From: JADZAI01 sp964390465
GTDB taxonomy: Bacteria; Pseudomonadota; Alphaproteobacteria; Micropepsales; Micropepsaceae
NCBI GenBank assembly: GCA_964390465.1
Contig: CAYMIJ010000003.1
Location: 1-64,000, forward strand
Length of the DNA: 64,000 nt
Reading direction: 5' to 3'
Positions 36,446 to 45,015 of the stretch are shown here, piece by piece. The translations under genes were made by a program, and so were the position numbers. The notes under the pieces were generated by a model. The model did not search any database and was not told the DNA's origin. It saw nothing but the letters and a program-made list of their open reading frames with translations. How positions within the stretch are numbered: the first letter of the stretch is position 1; each line of letters starts with the position of its first letter.

Positions 36446-36835
36446 TTAGGCAGCTTTGGCTTTGCGCGGGCGCCCGCCCAATTTGCCGTTGCGTTGAGAA
36501 GCCTTCATGCGGGCTTCGCGTTTGATCCAGTCAACCGAGCCGAGAAAGCCTGCCAGAAGGCGCGAGATGGAAAAATCAGCATCAAGCGCAGGGACATGCA
36601 GTGTCCAACCGCCGCCGGTGACTTCTACGCCCGAAAGTTGCGTGGCCGTGGCCGATGCAAGACCCTGTGCGTCCTTTGCAGCAAATGACACGTCCAGCCC
36701 CGTGCTCATGGAAATGACGATGCGTCCCGTGCGCTTGTCAAATCGCGCCCGCTCCGCTTTGAGTGCGCCGAAACGGTTTCCGCGCGCGGTTGCACGGGCA
36801 TAGACCTCGCTGCTGATCTCCTCATAAGCCGCCAT
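36446..36835 (-). CDS. DUF2442 protein, probable antitoxin-like partner
   Basis: The 129-residue protein belongs to DUF2442, seen in SMSTGLDVSFAAKDAQGL and the ending KLGGRPRKAKAA, whose GGRPRK resembles an AT-hook and suggests DNA binding. Its ATG at 36835 is preceded by GGGAGG 7 bases upstream, and that site lies within the last codons of the DUF4160 gene, so the two overlap by 14 bases. DUF4160 and DUF2442 genes often occur as neighbours and have been suspected to form a toxin-antitoxin-like pair; that is not proven here. No link with the flanking pyrB or transporter operons is apparent. Confidence 0.75.
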   Translation of the reverse strand: MAAYEEISSEVYARATARGNRFGALKAERARFDKRTGRIVISMSTGLDVSFAAKDAQGLASATATQLSGVEVTGGGWTLHVPALDADFSISRLLAGFLGSVDWIKREARMKASQRNGKLGGRPRKAKAA

Positions 36836-37070
36836 GATATTCCTCCCACAATGCGCAGCATGCATTGAGATGTCCTGCAATTTTACGGATCACGTCATTT
36901 AATTCCGAATGGCGAAAGCCGCGCTGCTCAACCAACCTGACCGGGCCTGCCGGGCAGTTAAGCTCGAACTTGGCAGAGCGGTCTGGACCGATGACATGGA
37001 CATGCGGCGGCGGATGGTCATTGCTGAGCACCGCCACACGCAGACTTCCAATCCTGAATACCGTTGCCAC
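36822..37070 (-). CDS. DUF4160 protein, probable toxin-like partner
   Basis: The 82-residue protein is a complete DUF4160 member, recognised by the SNDHPPPHVHV motif near residue 17 and the C-terminal NDVIRKIAGHLNACCALWEEYHG. The His-rich PPPHVHV segment suggests a metal or nucleic acid site, but the activity is unknown. It starts with GTG at 37070 with no ribosome binding site; a promoter placed 8 bases upstream would yield a leaderless message. It overlaps the DUF2442 gene by 14 bases. Confidence 0.75.
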   Translation of the reverse strand: MATVFRIGSLRVAVLSNDHPPPHVHVIGPDRSAKFELNCPAGPVRLVEQRGFRHSELNDVIRKIAGHLNACCALWEEYHGGL

Positions 37071-37077
37071 ACAGGGG

Positions 37078-37106
37078 ATACTAACAATAACCTAGGTCTA
37101 TGTCTA
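37078..37106 (-). promoter_or_regulatory. Candidate promoter of the DUF4160/DUF2442 cassette
   Basis: Read on the minus strand, TAGACA (37106-37101) and TAGTAT (37083-37078) are separated by exactly 17 bases. The start would fall at about 37071-37070, the first base of the GTG codon, giving a leaderless transcript. The -35 box and most of the spacer lie inside the 11-base inverted repeat. Confidence 0.45.
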
Positions 37107-37114
37107 GGTTATTG
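37085..37114. repeat. Perfect 11-base inverted repeat, candidate operator
   Basis: CAATAACCTAG at 37085-37095 and CTAGGTTATTG at 37104-37114 are perfect complements around an 8-base spacer (GTCTATGT). It covers the stop codon of the AEC transporter gene and the promoter of the DUF4160 cassette. Without a T run it is a poor terminator, so an operator is more likely. Confidence 0.65.
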
Positions 37115-38023
37115 CGCCAAGGCGATCACCAGCGGCATGGTGAAGCCCGCGCCGATGGTGGACACCGTGATGAGGTTGGCCATCAGCGTGGCATCGCCGC
37201 CCAGCTGCCGGGCGAGAATATAAGACGAGGTCGCGCCCGGCACCGATGCACAGATCAGCGCGACCATCCGCGCCTCACCGCTCACCCCCATAATCCAGCA
37301 TGCCGCCGCCATGATCAGCGGCATGACGGCGAGTTTGAGCAGCGTGGTGACGACAATCGCGGTGCGCGATCCGGTCAGCGCCCGGAAGTCCAGCGCGCTG
37401 CCAACCGAGACAAGGCCAATGGCGATGGAGGCATCGCCCATCAGCTTCAGTGTTTTCAGAACGGGATCGGGCAGGGTCAGCCCGCTCATCGATGCGGCGA
37501 TGCCGAGCAGGCAGGCAATGATCAGCGGGTTCTGGGCCAGCGACTTCGCCACCATCGCCGCCGAAGCGGGTTTGTCGGCGGCATAGCGGCTCAGCACCAG
37601 CACGCTCAGCATGTTGACCAGCGGCACGAGCGTGGCAAATGCCACGGCGGCCAGCGCCACACCTGACGTGCCCAGCAGCGCGGCGAGGATGCCGAGCGCC
37701 ACAAAACTGTTCCAGCGGATCGCCCCCTGAAAGACGCTGGTGAAGGCCGGGCCGCTGATGGGCAGCATCGGCTTCAGCAGCATGAGAAGCGTGCCCATGA
37801 TGGCGACGGCCAGCGCGAAGACGCCTGCCAGCCGCAGGGCCGTGCTGCCGTCGAGATGCGCGGTGGCGATGGTGTGAAACAGCAGTGGCGGGAACAGCAG
37901 AAAATAGACGAAGCGTTCAAGCTGCGGCCAGAACGTCTCAGCCATGAAGCCAATACGCCGCAGCCCCGCGCCCAGGGCGATCAGCAGGATGACAGGCACA
38001 AGGCTGGCAAGAATGGTGCCCAC
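37109..38023 (-). CDS. AEC family transporter
   Basis: The 304-residue membrane protein has about ten hydrophobic segments in two five-helix halves, typical of the auxin efflux carrier (AEC) family. Segments such as LLLFPPLLFHTIATA and the C-terminal GATSSYILARQLGGDATLMANLITVST are family marks. It probably moves small carboxylates or amino acids; the substrate is unknown. It begins with GTG 3 bases after the MFS gene and closes the operon MFS-ruvX-MFS-AEC. Confidence 0.88.
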   Translation of the reverse strand: MGTILASLVPVILLIALGAGLRRIGFMAETFWPQLERFVYFLLFPPLLFHTIATAHLDGSTALRLAGVFALAVAIMGTLLMLLKPMLPISGPAFTSVFQGAIRWNSFVALGILAALLGTSGVALAAVAFATLVPLVNMLSVLVLSRYAADKPASAAMVAKSLAQNPLIIACLLGIAASMSGLTLPDPVLKTLKLMGDASIAIGLVSVGSALDFRALTGSRTAIVVTTLLKLAVMPLIMAAACWIMGVSGEARMVALICASVPGATSSYILARQLGGDATLMANLITVSTIGAGFTMPLVIALAQ

Positions 38024-38026
38024 GGA

Positions 38027-39316
38027 TCAGTGCGCGCCGTTCTCGCCGGTGATTTCCTCAAGCGTCTTGCCGGCCGTTTCAGGAATGAACAGCATCGCGA
38101 TGACGGCTGCGATCAGAACACCGGGCAGCAGTGCAACGATGGACTGCGCGTGCCCGCCCATAGAGGCGTAGAACTGGCTCTGGAAATGCAGCGCCAACCC
38201 ACCGCCGATGATATTCACGGCAAGACGCGCGCCCGATGAGGTGGAACGTTCCGCTGTCGGGAACATCTCCGAGCTCCACGCGCCCATCACCAGCTCCATG
38301 GCGAAGAAGCAGGCGAGCGCGATGCCAAACATCGCACAATAGTAATAGGGCGAAACCGGCCCCCAATAGAGCGCCACCATCGCGCCGCAGAAAATGAGGG
38401 CTGCCACCAGAAAGACGGGCTTGCGACCGACACGGTCAGCCAACTGGCCCGCGGTAAAATTGCCGACCAGCCCGAGCACACCGCCCGCGAGGAAGACAAT
38501 GCTGACCCACGTGGCACTCAAGCCAGCCTCACCCTTCATGAAAGTCGGGAACAGCACCATCGCGCAGGTCATGCCGAACGATAGCGGGGCGGTGACGGCC
38601 ATCAGGGCCCAGAACCGCCGCCCATGCCTGACGAACAGATTGCGCAGGTTCTGCAACCCGGCCAGCAGGCCGCGGTCGGTCTTGGTCTGATGCGATCGCA
38701 ATTCCTGAAACCGCCGCGTTTCGGGCATTTTGCGCCAGGCGATGGCGATGGCAAAAATCGGCAGCGCGCCGATCACATAAAGCCCGCGCCAACCATAAGG
38801 GATCACCTCGACCAGCGCATTCGCGCCCGCTGCGACCCCGGCACCCACGGCGGCTGATGCCGCCAGCATGCCCAGCGCCCAGCCACGCGCGCCGTCTTCC
38901 ATTTCTTCGGCGATGACCACGATCGAGATCATGTCCTGCGCATAACCAAAGGTGCGCACCGCAGCCTGAAGAAAGATGAACTGGGATTCGTTCTGCGCGA
39001 AGGCTGTCGCTAATGTGGTGATGGCCGAGCCCAAAATGGTGATCAGCAGCATGACCCTGCGCCCGAACCGGTCAGCCATCATGGCCAGCGGGAAGGCGAT
39101 CAGCACGCCGAAGCGGGCCCACATGATGATGGTCCCTTCAGCGCCGTGCGGAACGCCGAAATCCTTGGCGACATAGGGCAGCATCAGCCCCAGAAGCTGA
39201 ATGTCATATCCGGCCAGCAGAAAGGCGAAGCTGACCAGCAGCAGCACTTTCCAGTGATGTCCACTGATGGGCACGGGTGGCTTCAGTGAAAACTTGCCTG
39301 ATGGTGCGCCTGACAT
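38027..39316 (-). CDS. MFS transporter (first of a paralogous pair)
   Basis: The 429-residue protein has about twelve membrane segments. The first-helix motif FAFLLAGYDIQLLGLMLPYV and MMADRFGRRVMLL (motif A) place it in the MFS; the YDxxxLG pattern resembles organic acid/aromatic acid permeases. It is clearly homologous to the MFS protein at 39792-41144: both have an EDM/QDM-I-VVIAEE(M/F)E segment and the GWRxxYVxGAxP motif. It starts 2 bases after ruvX. The substrate cannot be assigned. Confidence 0.85.
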   Translation of the reverse strand: MSGAPSGKFSLKPPVPISGHHWKVLLLVSFAFLLAGYDIQLLGLMLPYVAKDFGVPHGAEGTIIMWARFGVLIAFPLAMMADRFGRRVMLLITILGSAITTLATAFAQNESQFIFLQAAVRTFGYAQDMISIVVIAEEMEDGARGWALGMLAASAAVGAGVAAGANALVEVIPYGWRGLYVIGALPIFAIAIAWRKMPETRRFQELRSHQTKTDRGLLAGLQNLRNLFVRHGRRFWALMAVTAPLSFGMTCAMVLFPTFMKGEAGLSATWVSIVFLAGGVLGLVGNFTAGQLADRVGRKPVFLVAALIFCGAMVALYWGPVSPYYYCAMFGIALACFFAMELVMGAWSSEMFPTAERSTSSGARLAVNIIGGGLALHFQSQFYASMGGHAQSIVALLPGVLIAAVIAMLFIPETAGKTLEEITGENGAH

Positions 39317-39318
39317 GC

Positions 39319-39795
39319 TCAGCTCCGTATCAGAATGCGGAGGCGATCAAGCACCCCCTGAAGAATGTAAGCCGCTGCCATCTTGTCGACGACCTCGGCG
39401 CGGCGGCGGCGCGAGGCGTCCGCATCCAGCAGTGTGCGAGTCACGGCAGCAGTGGACCAGCGCTCATCCCATAACACGACAGGGCAGGCAATCAGCGGCG
39501 CGATATTGCGCGCAAAGGCCCGCGCTGACTGGGTGGAAGGGCTGTCTGTACCGTCCATGTTGAGCGGCAGACCGATCACCAGCCCGGCTGTGTTTTCCTT
39601 ATTGATCAGCGCCACCAGCGCCTCGGCGGTCTTGCCGAATGACTTGGCGCGCGCCAGTCCCTGCAACGGCGAAGCGATCTGCCGTGTCTGGTCTGATATG
39701 GCGATGCCGATGGTCTTGCTGCCGAGATCAAGTCCCATCAGCCCGCCACGTGGTGGCAGAAGCGGCACCAGATCGTCGATGGGGATGATGCTCAC
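39319..39795 (-). CDS. ruvX: Putative pre-16S rRNA nuclease / YqgF-RuvX family
   Basis: The 158-residue RNase H-fold protein has the N-terminal GLDLGSKTIGIAISD strand with the first catalytic Asp, the VIGLPLNMDGT segment and the LWDERWSTAAVTRTL motif of YqgF/RuvX. The family is linked to 5' maturation of 16S rRNA. It overlaps the upstream MFS gene by 4 bases and is 2 bases from the next one, an unusual setting for this essential gene. Confidence 0.9.
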   Translation of the reverse strand: MSIIPIDDLVPLLPPRGGLMGLDLGSKTIGIAISDQTRQIASPLQGLARAKSFGKTAEALVALINKENTAGLVIGLPLNMDGTDSPSTQSARAFARNIAPLIACPVVLWDERWSTAAVTRTLLDADASRRRRAEVVDKMAAAYILQGVLDRLRILIRS

Positions 39796-41144
39796 GTCTT
39801 ATGAGGTCCGCTGATGTCTTCCAGAGACCGCCCGGCTGTTTCCGGCAGCAGCCAGATGCCGATCAATGTCAGTGGCACGGGCGCGAGCAGGATCAACACC
39901 GCTGTCCCGAAGCCATAGCCGGGGGACAGCACCGTCCCATGCAACAACAGCCCCGCTGCGCCCGCCATGATCCCGGCAATGAAACGCATGGCTGAAGCGG
40001 TGGCACGATACTCGGTCGGGAAAAGTTCCGTGCCCAGTGCCTCGAACTGCACGGCCGCCGCCATCTGCCCGAACACGCCAAAGAAAATGCCAATGACAAC
40101 AAGCAAAACGGTGTCACCGGAATAGAGCAGCATGAACCCGGCAAAAGCTGAAATGAGGCAGATGGTCAGCACGACCTTGCGCCCGACAATGTCGCTGATG
40201 CGGCCTGCAAGGATATTGACGATCAGGCCCGCCAACCCCGTGGTCAGAATGGTCAGCGTCACCATGCGCGGGGTAAAGCCGTGATAGGTCTGGATATAGG
40301 TCGGCATCAATCCCAGTGCTGCGGCAACGCCGAAGGCAAACAGTCCGGCTGCCAGCATCACCACTGTCAGACGGCCCGGATACGCCTTGGCCAGCTGCAC
40401 GAGCGGTCGCCAGGCGGATAACGCGCTGCGTTTAGGCGCATTGACCGATAGCTGCCTGAAACGCTGTGTCTCCGGCAGTCCGCGCCGCATCCATGCCAGC
40501 AGGAACAGCGGGATTGCCCCCAGAACGTAAATCGCCCGCCAGCCAAACGGCAGCAGGTTCACAAGCGCAAACACCAGCACGGCAAGCCCGGCACCTATGG
40601 CTGAAAGCGCCCCTAACGAGCCGACCGCCCAGCCCCTTGTGCGCTCCTCGAACTCCTCGGCAATCACCACGATGCACAGCATGTCCTCGGTAAAGGCGAA
40701 CATGCGCACCATGAATTGGGCAGCGACAAAGGTTTCATAGTTGGGGGCAAAAGCAGTCGAAACAGTGGAAATCGCCATGCCGATAATGGTGATCAGCAGC
40801 ATCCGGCGGCGGCCGAACACATCGGCCAGCAGACACAGGATCAGCGCCCCGAACACGCCAAGCCGGAAAATGGCGATCGTCGGTCCGGTCATGTTCTCAT
40901 TCAGGCCGAACTCGCCCAGCACCTGCTTGGCCGCCAGACCGAAGATATTGAGGTCATAGGCCCCCAGCAGGGACGCGATTCCCACCAGCCCGATCAATTT
41001 GGCATGGCGTTGGGGCACGGGGTGGGGTGGTCGCATGAAACGCGGCAGAAAACCCATACGCGCCATGGGCTCTGCCCGGGTTCCATCAATCGCTTCTGTC
41101 AATGCGCCGTCCCGCTTGAAAGCCTGTGTTGCGGTTGATAGCAC
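39792..41144 (-). CDS. MFS transporter (second of a paralogous pair)
   Basis: The 450-residue protein has about twelve membrane segments, with ASLLGAYDLNIFGLAAKQVL in helix 1 and LLADVFGRRRMLL as motif A. The segment TEDMLCIVVIAEEFEERTRGWAVG parallels the partner at 38027-39316. The GTG start at 41144 has an AAGGCGG site upstream and gives a 45-residue polar leader, while an ATG at 41066 would be shorter. It leads the ruvX operon and diverges from gatC across 32 bases. Confidence 0.83.
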   Translation of the reverse strand: MLSTATQAFKRDGALTEAIDGTRAEPMARMGFLPRFMRPPHPVPQRHAKLIGLVGIASLLGAYDLNIFGLAAKQVLGEFGLNENMTGPTIAIFRLGVFGALILCLLADVFGRRRMLLITIIGMAISTVSTAFAPNYETFVAAQFMVRMFAFTEDMLCIVVIAEEFEERTRGWAVGSLGALSAIGAGLAVLVFALVNLLPFGWRAIYVLGAIPLFLLAWMRRGLPETQRFRQLSVNAPKRSALSAWRPLVQLAKAYPGRLTVVMLAAGLFAFGVAAALGLMPTYIQTYHGFTPRMVTLTILTTGLAGLIVNILAGRISDIVGRKVVLTICLISAFAGFMLLYSGDTVLLVVIGIFFGVFGQMAAAVQFEALGTELFPTEYRATASAMRFIAGIMAGAAGLLLHGTVLSPGYGFGTAVLILLAPVPLTLIGIWLLPETAGRSLEDISGPHKT

Positions 41145-41176
41145 ACGATCCGCCTTTGGATTGAAAGACCCATCTG

Positions 41177-41464
41177 ATGTCAGTTGACGAAAAGACGGTG
41201 CGCCGGGTGGCGCGCCTGGCCCGTATCGCCGTCCCCGAAGAACGTCTGGCCCCGCTGGCGGGAGAGCTGAACGGCATCCTGCAATGGGTGGAGCAGCTCA
41301 GCGAGTTGAACACAGACAAGGTCGAGCCGATGACCTCGGTGCGGCCGATGCGGCTTTATCGCCGCGCCGATGTGGTGACCGATGGCGGCTATGCTGAGGA
41401 TGTCGTGAAAAACGCCCCCCGCAGCGAGGATAACTTCTTCGTGGTGCCGAAGGTCGTGGAGTAA
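41177..41464 (+). CDS. gatC: Asp-tRNA(Asn)/Glu-tRNA(Gln) amidotransferase subunit C
   Basis: The 95-residue GatC wraps around GatA and GatB. The typical N terminus DEKTVRRVARLARIAVPEE and the C-terminal RRADVVTDGGYAEDVVKNAP (where the family has RxDxV and a run ending in PF(V)VPKVV-like residues) are visible. It is the first gene of gatC-gatA-gatB, with 3 bases before gatA. Confidence 0.94.
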   Translation: MSVDEKTVRRVARLARIAVPEERLAPLAGELNGILQWVEQLSELNTDKVEPMTSVRPMRLYRRADVVTDGGYAEDVVKNAPRSEDNFFVVPKVVE

Positions 41465-41467
41465 GTC

Positions 41468-42943
41468 ATGAGCGATCTTCTGAAACTCACACTGGCTGAC
41501 GCGCGCGATGGGTTGCGTGCCAAACGCTTTTCTGCCCGCGATCTGACTGAAAGCTGCAATGCAGCCGTTGCCGCCGCGCGCGATCTCAATGCCTTTGTCG
41601 TGGAAACGCCAGACATGGCGCTTTCCATGGCAGCCCAGTCCGATGCGAAACTGGCAAAGGGTGAAGGCGGTGCGCTGGAAGGCATCCCGCTGGGTATCAA
41701 GGATCTGTTCTGTACAAAGGGCGTCCAGACGACCGCAGGTAGTCACATTCTGGAAGGCTTCAAGCCGGTTTACGAGTCCACCATCACGCAGAAATTGTGG
41801 GATGCGGGCGCGGTGATGCTGGGCAAGCTCAACATGGACGAGTTCGCCATGGGCTCGTCGAACGAGACCAGCTATTTCGGTCCCGTCATCAATCCGTGGC
41901 GGCGCGCAGGCAGCGATACCAAACTCGTGCCCGGCGGTTCGTCCGGCGGCTCTGCTGCGGCGGTGGCTGCTGATCTGTGCTTCGGCGCGACCGGCACCGA
42001 TACCGGCGGCTCGATCCGTCAGCCCGCCGCCGTGACCGGCATTGCTGGCATCAAGCCGACTTATGGCCGCTGCTCGCGCTGGGGCGTGGTCGCCTTTGCC
42101 TCCTCGCTCGATCAGGCCGGGCCGATGGCCCGCACGGTGAAGGACTGCGCCATCCTGCTGAAAGAAATGTCGGGCTTCGACCCGAAGGACTCCACCAGCG
42201 TTGATCTGGCGGTGCCGGATTTTGAAGCGGCCTGCGGCGGTTCGATCAAGGGTCTGCGGGTCGGTGTGCCGAGAGAATACCGCATTGACGGTGTGCCTGC
42301 TGAGATCGACGCGCTGTGGGAACAGGGCATTGCATGGCTGAAGGAAGCGGGCGCCGAGATCGGCGAGGTCAGTCTGCCGCACACGAAATATGCGCTGCCT
42401 GCTTATTATATCGTCGCCCCGGCTGAAGCCTCGTCGAACCTCGCGCGCTATGACGGCGTCAAATACGGCCTGCGCGCCGATAATGACGACCTGACCTCGA
42501 TGTATGAAAACTCACGCGCCAAGGGTTTCGGGCGCGAGGTGCAGCGCCGTATCCTGATCGGCACCTATGTGCTGAGTGCCGGTTATTATGACGCCTACTA
42601 TATCAAGGCGCAGAAGGTCCGCACGCTGATCGCCAACGACTTCAAGCAGGCGTTTGAAAAGTGCGACGTGCTGTTGACGCCCGCTTCGCCATCGCCGGCC
42701 TTCGGCATTGGCGAAAAGGCGAACGATCCGCTCTCGATGTATCTCAACGACGTTTACACGGTGACGGTGAATCTCGCGGGTCTGCCGGGCATCGCGGTGC
42801 CTGCGGGTCTTTCCAAAGACGGCCTGCCGCTCGGCCTTCAGTTGATCGGGCGGGCCTTTGATGAAGAAACATTGTTCCGCGCAGGAACCGTGATCGAAAA
42901 GGCGTCAGGCTTTTCGGCCAAGCCTGCGAAGTGGTGGGCGTGA
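41468..42943 (+). CDS. gatA: Asp-tRNA(Asn)/Glu-tRNA(Gln) amidotransferase subunit A
   Basis: The 491-residue amidase-signature protein releases ammonia from glutamine. The catalytic triad pieces are visible: Lys in PLGIKDLFCTKG, cis-Ser in GGSSGGSAAAVA and Ser in TGTDTGGSIRQPAA. Its stop shares one base with the gatB start. The operon indicates that Gln-tRNA, and possibly Asn-tRNA, is made by transamidation. Confidence 0.96.
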   Translation: MSDLLKLTLADARDGLRAKRFSARDLTESCNAAVAAARDLNAFVVETPDMALSMAAQSDAKLAKGEGGALEGIPLGIKDLFCTKGVQTTAGSHILEGFKPVYESTITQKLWDAGAVMLGKLNMDEFAMGSSNETSYFGPVINPWRRAGSDTKLVPGGSSGGSAAAVAADLCFGATGTDTGGSIRQPAAVTGIAGIKPTYGRCSRWGVVAFASSLDQAGPMARTVKDCAILLKEMSGFDPKDSTSVDLAVPDFEAACGGSIKGLRVGVPREYRIDGVPAEIDALWEQGIAWLKEAGAEIGEVSLPHTKYALPAYYIVAPAEASSNLARYDGVKYGLRADNDDLTSMYENSRAKGFGREVQRRILIGTYVLSAGYYDAYYIKAQKVRTLIANDFKQAFEKCDVLLTPASPSPAFGIGEKANDPLSMYLNDVYTVTVNLAGLPGIAVPAGLSKDGLPLGLQLIGRAFDEETLFRAGTVIEKASGFSAKPAKWWA

Positions 42944-44406
42944 TGAGCAAATTGATCGAAGGCGCAACCGGCGCATGGGAAATCGTCATCGGCCTTGAGG
43001 TCCATGCGCAGGTGCTTTCCAACGCCAAGCTGTTTTCAGGCGCATCCGCCGCATTCGGTGCGGCGCCCAACGCGCATGTCAGCCTCGTGGATGCCGCCAT
43101 GCCGGGCATGTTGCCGGTCATCAACGAATACTGCGTCGAGCAGGCGGTGAAGACCGGCCTCGGCCTCAATGCCGAGATCAACAAGGTCAGCGTCTTTGAC
43201 CGGAAGAACTATTTCTATCCCGATCTGCCGCAGGGCTATCAGATTTCACAGTACAAGCAGCCCATCGTCGGCGAGGGCGTGGTCGAGGTTGACCTGCCGA
43301 ATGGTGAGACCATCACGGTGCGCGTCGAACGCCTGCATCTGGAACAGGATGCAGGCAAGAGCCTGCACGATCAGGATCCGCGCGCGACCTTTGTCGACCT
43401 GAACCGGTCAGGCGTTGCGCTGATGGAGATTGTCTCGAAGCCTGACATGCGTTCATCTGACGAAGCGGCGGCTTATCTGAAGAAGCTGCGCGCCATCGTC
43501 CGTTATCTCGGGACCTGCGACGGGAATATGGACGAAGGCTCCATGCGTGCTGACGTGAATGTGTCAGTGCGCCGTCCGGGCGGTGAGCTGGGCACGCGCT
43601 GCGAAATCAAGAACGTCAACTCGATGAAGTTCGTGGCTCAGGCGATTGAATACGAAGCGCGCCGTCAGATTGATGTCATCGAAGGCGGTGGCACGATCGA
43701 CCAGGAAACGCGCCTGTTTGATAACAAGGCTGGCGTCACGCGCTCCATGCGCTCCAAGGAAGATGCGCACGATTACCGATATTTCCCGGACCCCGACCTG
43801 CTGCCGCTGGAGCTGGACGATGACTTCATCGCCCGTATCAAGGCATCCATGCCGGAATTGCCGGATGTGAAGAAGGCGCGCTTCATCTCCGACTATGGCC
43901 TTTCGCCTTATGATGCCGGGGTGCTGTCCGCTGAACGTGAGACCGCCGAGTATTTTGAAGCCGCCGCCAAGGTCCGTGATGCCAAGGCCGTCGCCAACTG
44001 GGTGATGGGCGATCTGTTCGCCTCGCTGAACCGCGATAACAAATCGATCACCGAAAGCCCGGTCAGCGCAGCTTCACTTGGCGAGATGGTGGGCCTCATC
44101 AGCGATGGCACCATCTCGGGCCGCATCGCCAAAGACCTTTTCATCATCATGTACGATACCGGCGCAGCGCCCGCCGCGATCGTTGAAGAACGCGGCATGC
44201 GTCAGGTGACGGATACCGGTGCCATCGCGGCGGTGGTTGATGAAGTCATCGCCAGCAATCCCGCGAAGGTTGATGAGTTGTTAAAGAAGCCCAAGCTCAT
44301 CGGCTGGTTCGTCGGCGAGGTGATGAAGAAGTCGGGCGGCAAAGTGAATCCGCAAGCCGTCAATGATCTGCTGAAGCAGCGTCTGGGGCACCTGCTCGGC
44401 GAGTGA
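42943..44406 (+). CDS. gatB: Asp-tRNA(Asn)/Glu-tRNA(Gln) amidotransferase subunit B
   Basis: The 487-residue subunit activates the misacylated tRNA. Signatures are IGLEVHAQVLSNAKLFSGAS, FDRKNYFYPDLPQGYQISQ, and the C-terminal GatB/YqeY tail domain (GKVNPQAVNDLLKQRL). The ATG at 42943 overlaps the gatA stop. A strong terminator follows at 44431. Confidence 0.96.
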   Translation: MSKLIEGATGAWEIVIGLEVHAQVLSNAKLFSGASAAFGAAPNAHVSLVDAAMPGMLPVINEYCVEQAVKTGLGLNAEINKVSVFDRKNYFYPDLPQGYQISQYKQPIVGEGVVEVDLPNGETITVRVERLHLEQDAGKSLHDQDPRATFVDLNRSGVALMEIVSKPDMRSSDEAAAYLKKLRAIVRYLGTCDGNMDEGSMRADVNVSVRRPGGELGTRCEIKNVNSMKFVAQAIEYEARRQIDVIEGGGTIDQETRLFDNKAGVTRSMRSKEDAHDYRYFPDPDLLPLELDDDFIARIKASMPELPDVKKARFISDYGLSPYDAGVLSAERETAEYFEAAAKVRDAKAVANWVMGDLFASLNRDNKSITESPVSAASLGEMVGLISDGTISGRIAKDLFIIMYDTGAAPAAIVEERGMRQVTDTGAIAAVVDEVIASNPAKVDELLKKPKLIGWFVGEVMKKSGGKVNPQAVNDLLKQRLGHLLGE

Positions 44407-44430
44407 GTCGCCGGGTGATTCGTCAAAAGC

Positions 44431-44480
44431 AAGCGCGAAAAGTGATTCTTCCACCGCTTTTCGCGCTTGACAGGTTTTTT
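44431..44480 (+). terminator. Rho-independent terminator after gatB
   Basis: AAGCGCGAAAAG at 44431-44442 pairs perfectly over 12 bases with CTTTTCGCGCTT at 44457-44468, followed by a T run at 44475-44480. Confidence 0.85.
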
Positions 44481-44674
44481 GATCCGGGCACGGACAATTA
44501 GCATAAATGCCAGTTTTTTGCTGGATTCTGCGTTAGGGCACCGTCTCGTGCCGAATCGCGCTGTAACAAATCGTTCGACAAGACGTCATATCGCTGGATA
44601 CTCGCAGGCAGTTCGGGGGTTGATATGATCATCCGCGCCCGGACGAATTCAAACCTTAGGGGAGTTACCTGAGA

Positions 44675-44866
44675 ATGCCTGCTACACCGAAGAAACCGGC
44701 TGCGAAGAAAACCGCCGCCAAGAAAGCGCCTGCCAAGAAGACCGCCGCCAAGAAGACGACGGTAAAGAAGGCCGCCGTGAAGAAGCCGGCTGCCAAGAAG
44801 GCCGCGCCGAAGAAGGCCGCCGCCAAGAAGGCAGCTCCGAAGAAAAAAGCTGCTGCGAAAAAGTAA
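44675..44866 (+). CDS. Lysine/alanine-rich histone H1-like protein
   Basis: The 63-residue protein is made of tandem AAKK, APKK and TVKK units and ends in AAAKK; about 43% is lysine and about 40% alanine, with proline and threonine making up the rest. It resembles the C-terminal tail of histone H1 and bacterial H1-like (HctA/AlgP-like) proteins and should bind DNA or RNA non-specifically. It has no other domain. The ATG follows GGGGAG at a longer than usual distance (11-12 bases). It is flanked by terminators on both sides, so it is an independent unit. Confidence 0.75.
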   Translation: MPATPKKPAAKKTAAKKAPAKKTAAKKTTVKKAAVKKPAAKKAAPKKAAAKKAAPKKKAAAKK

Positions 44867-44877
44867 GTAGCGTTCCC

Positions 44878-44928
44878 ATGCCGCAGCTCTGTGGTGCGTT
44901 TGCGCCGTGGAGCTGCGGCATATTTCTT
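44878..44928 (+). terminator. Terminator-like hairpin after the H1-like gene
   Basis: ATGCCGCAGCTC at 44878-44889 pairs over 12 bases with GAGCTGCGGCAT at 44910-44921, followed by the T-rich TATTTCTTT. The 20-base loop can pair further. Confidence 0.75.
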
Positions 44929-45015
44929 TGATTCACTCCATATTCACCATCACGCCAAGTTAACCCTTCCACAGTGTTTGCGTAACGCGGCGTTCATTCC
45001 GTTGAGTCACCATCG

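Noticed and set aside
37085..37114. Inverted repeat as terminator of the AEC gene
   Set aside because: The stem is AT-rich, includes the stop codon and is followed by no T run on the minus strand; it fits an operator better.
41180..42382. Minus-strand frame of 400 codons
   Set aside because: It is antisense to gatC and gatA, whose motifs are complete; the product is His/Arg-rich and unlikely.
44467..44498. TTGACA at 44467 as a promoter for the H1-like gene
   Set aside because: The hexamer is formed by the end of the gatB terminator stem, and no -10 box lies at a proper distance.
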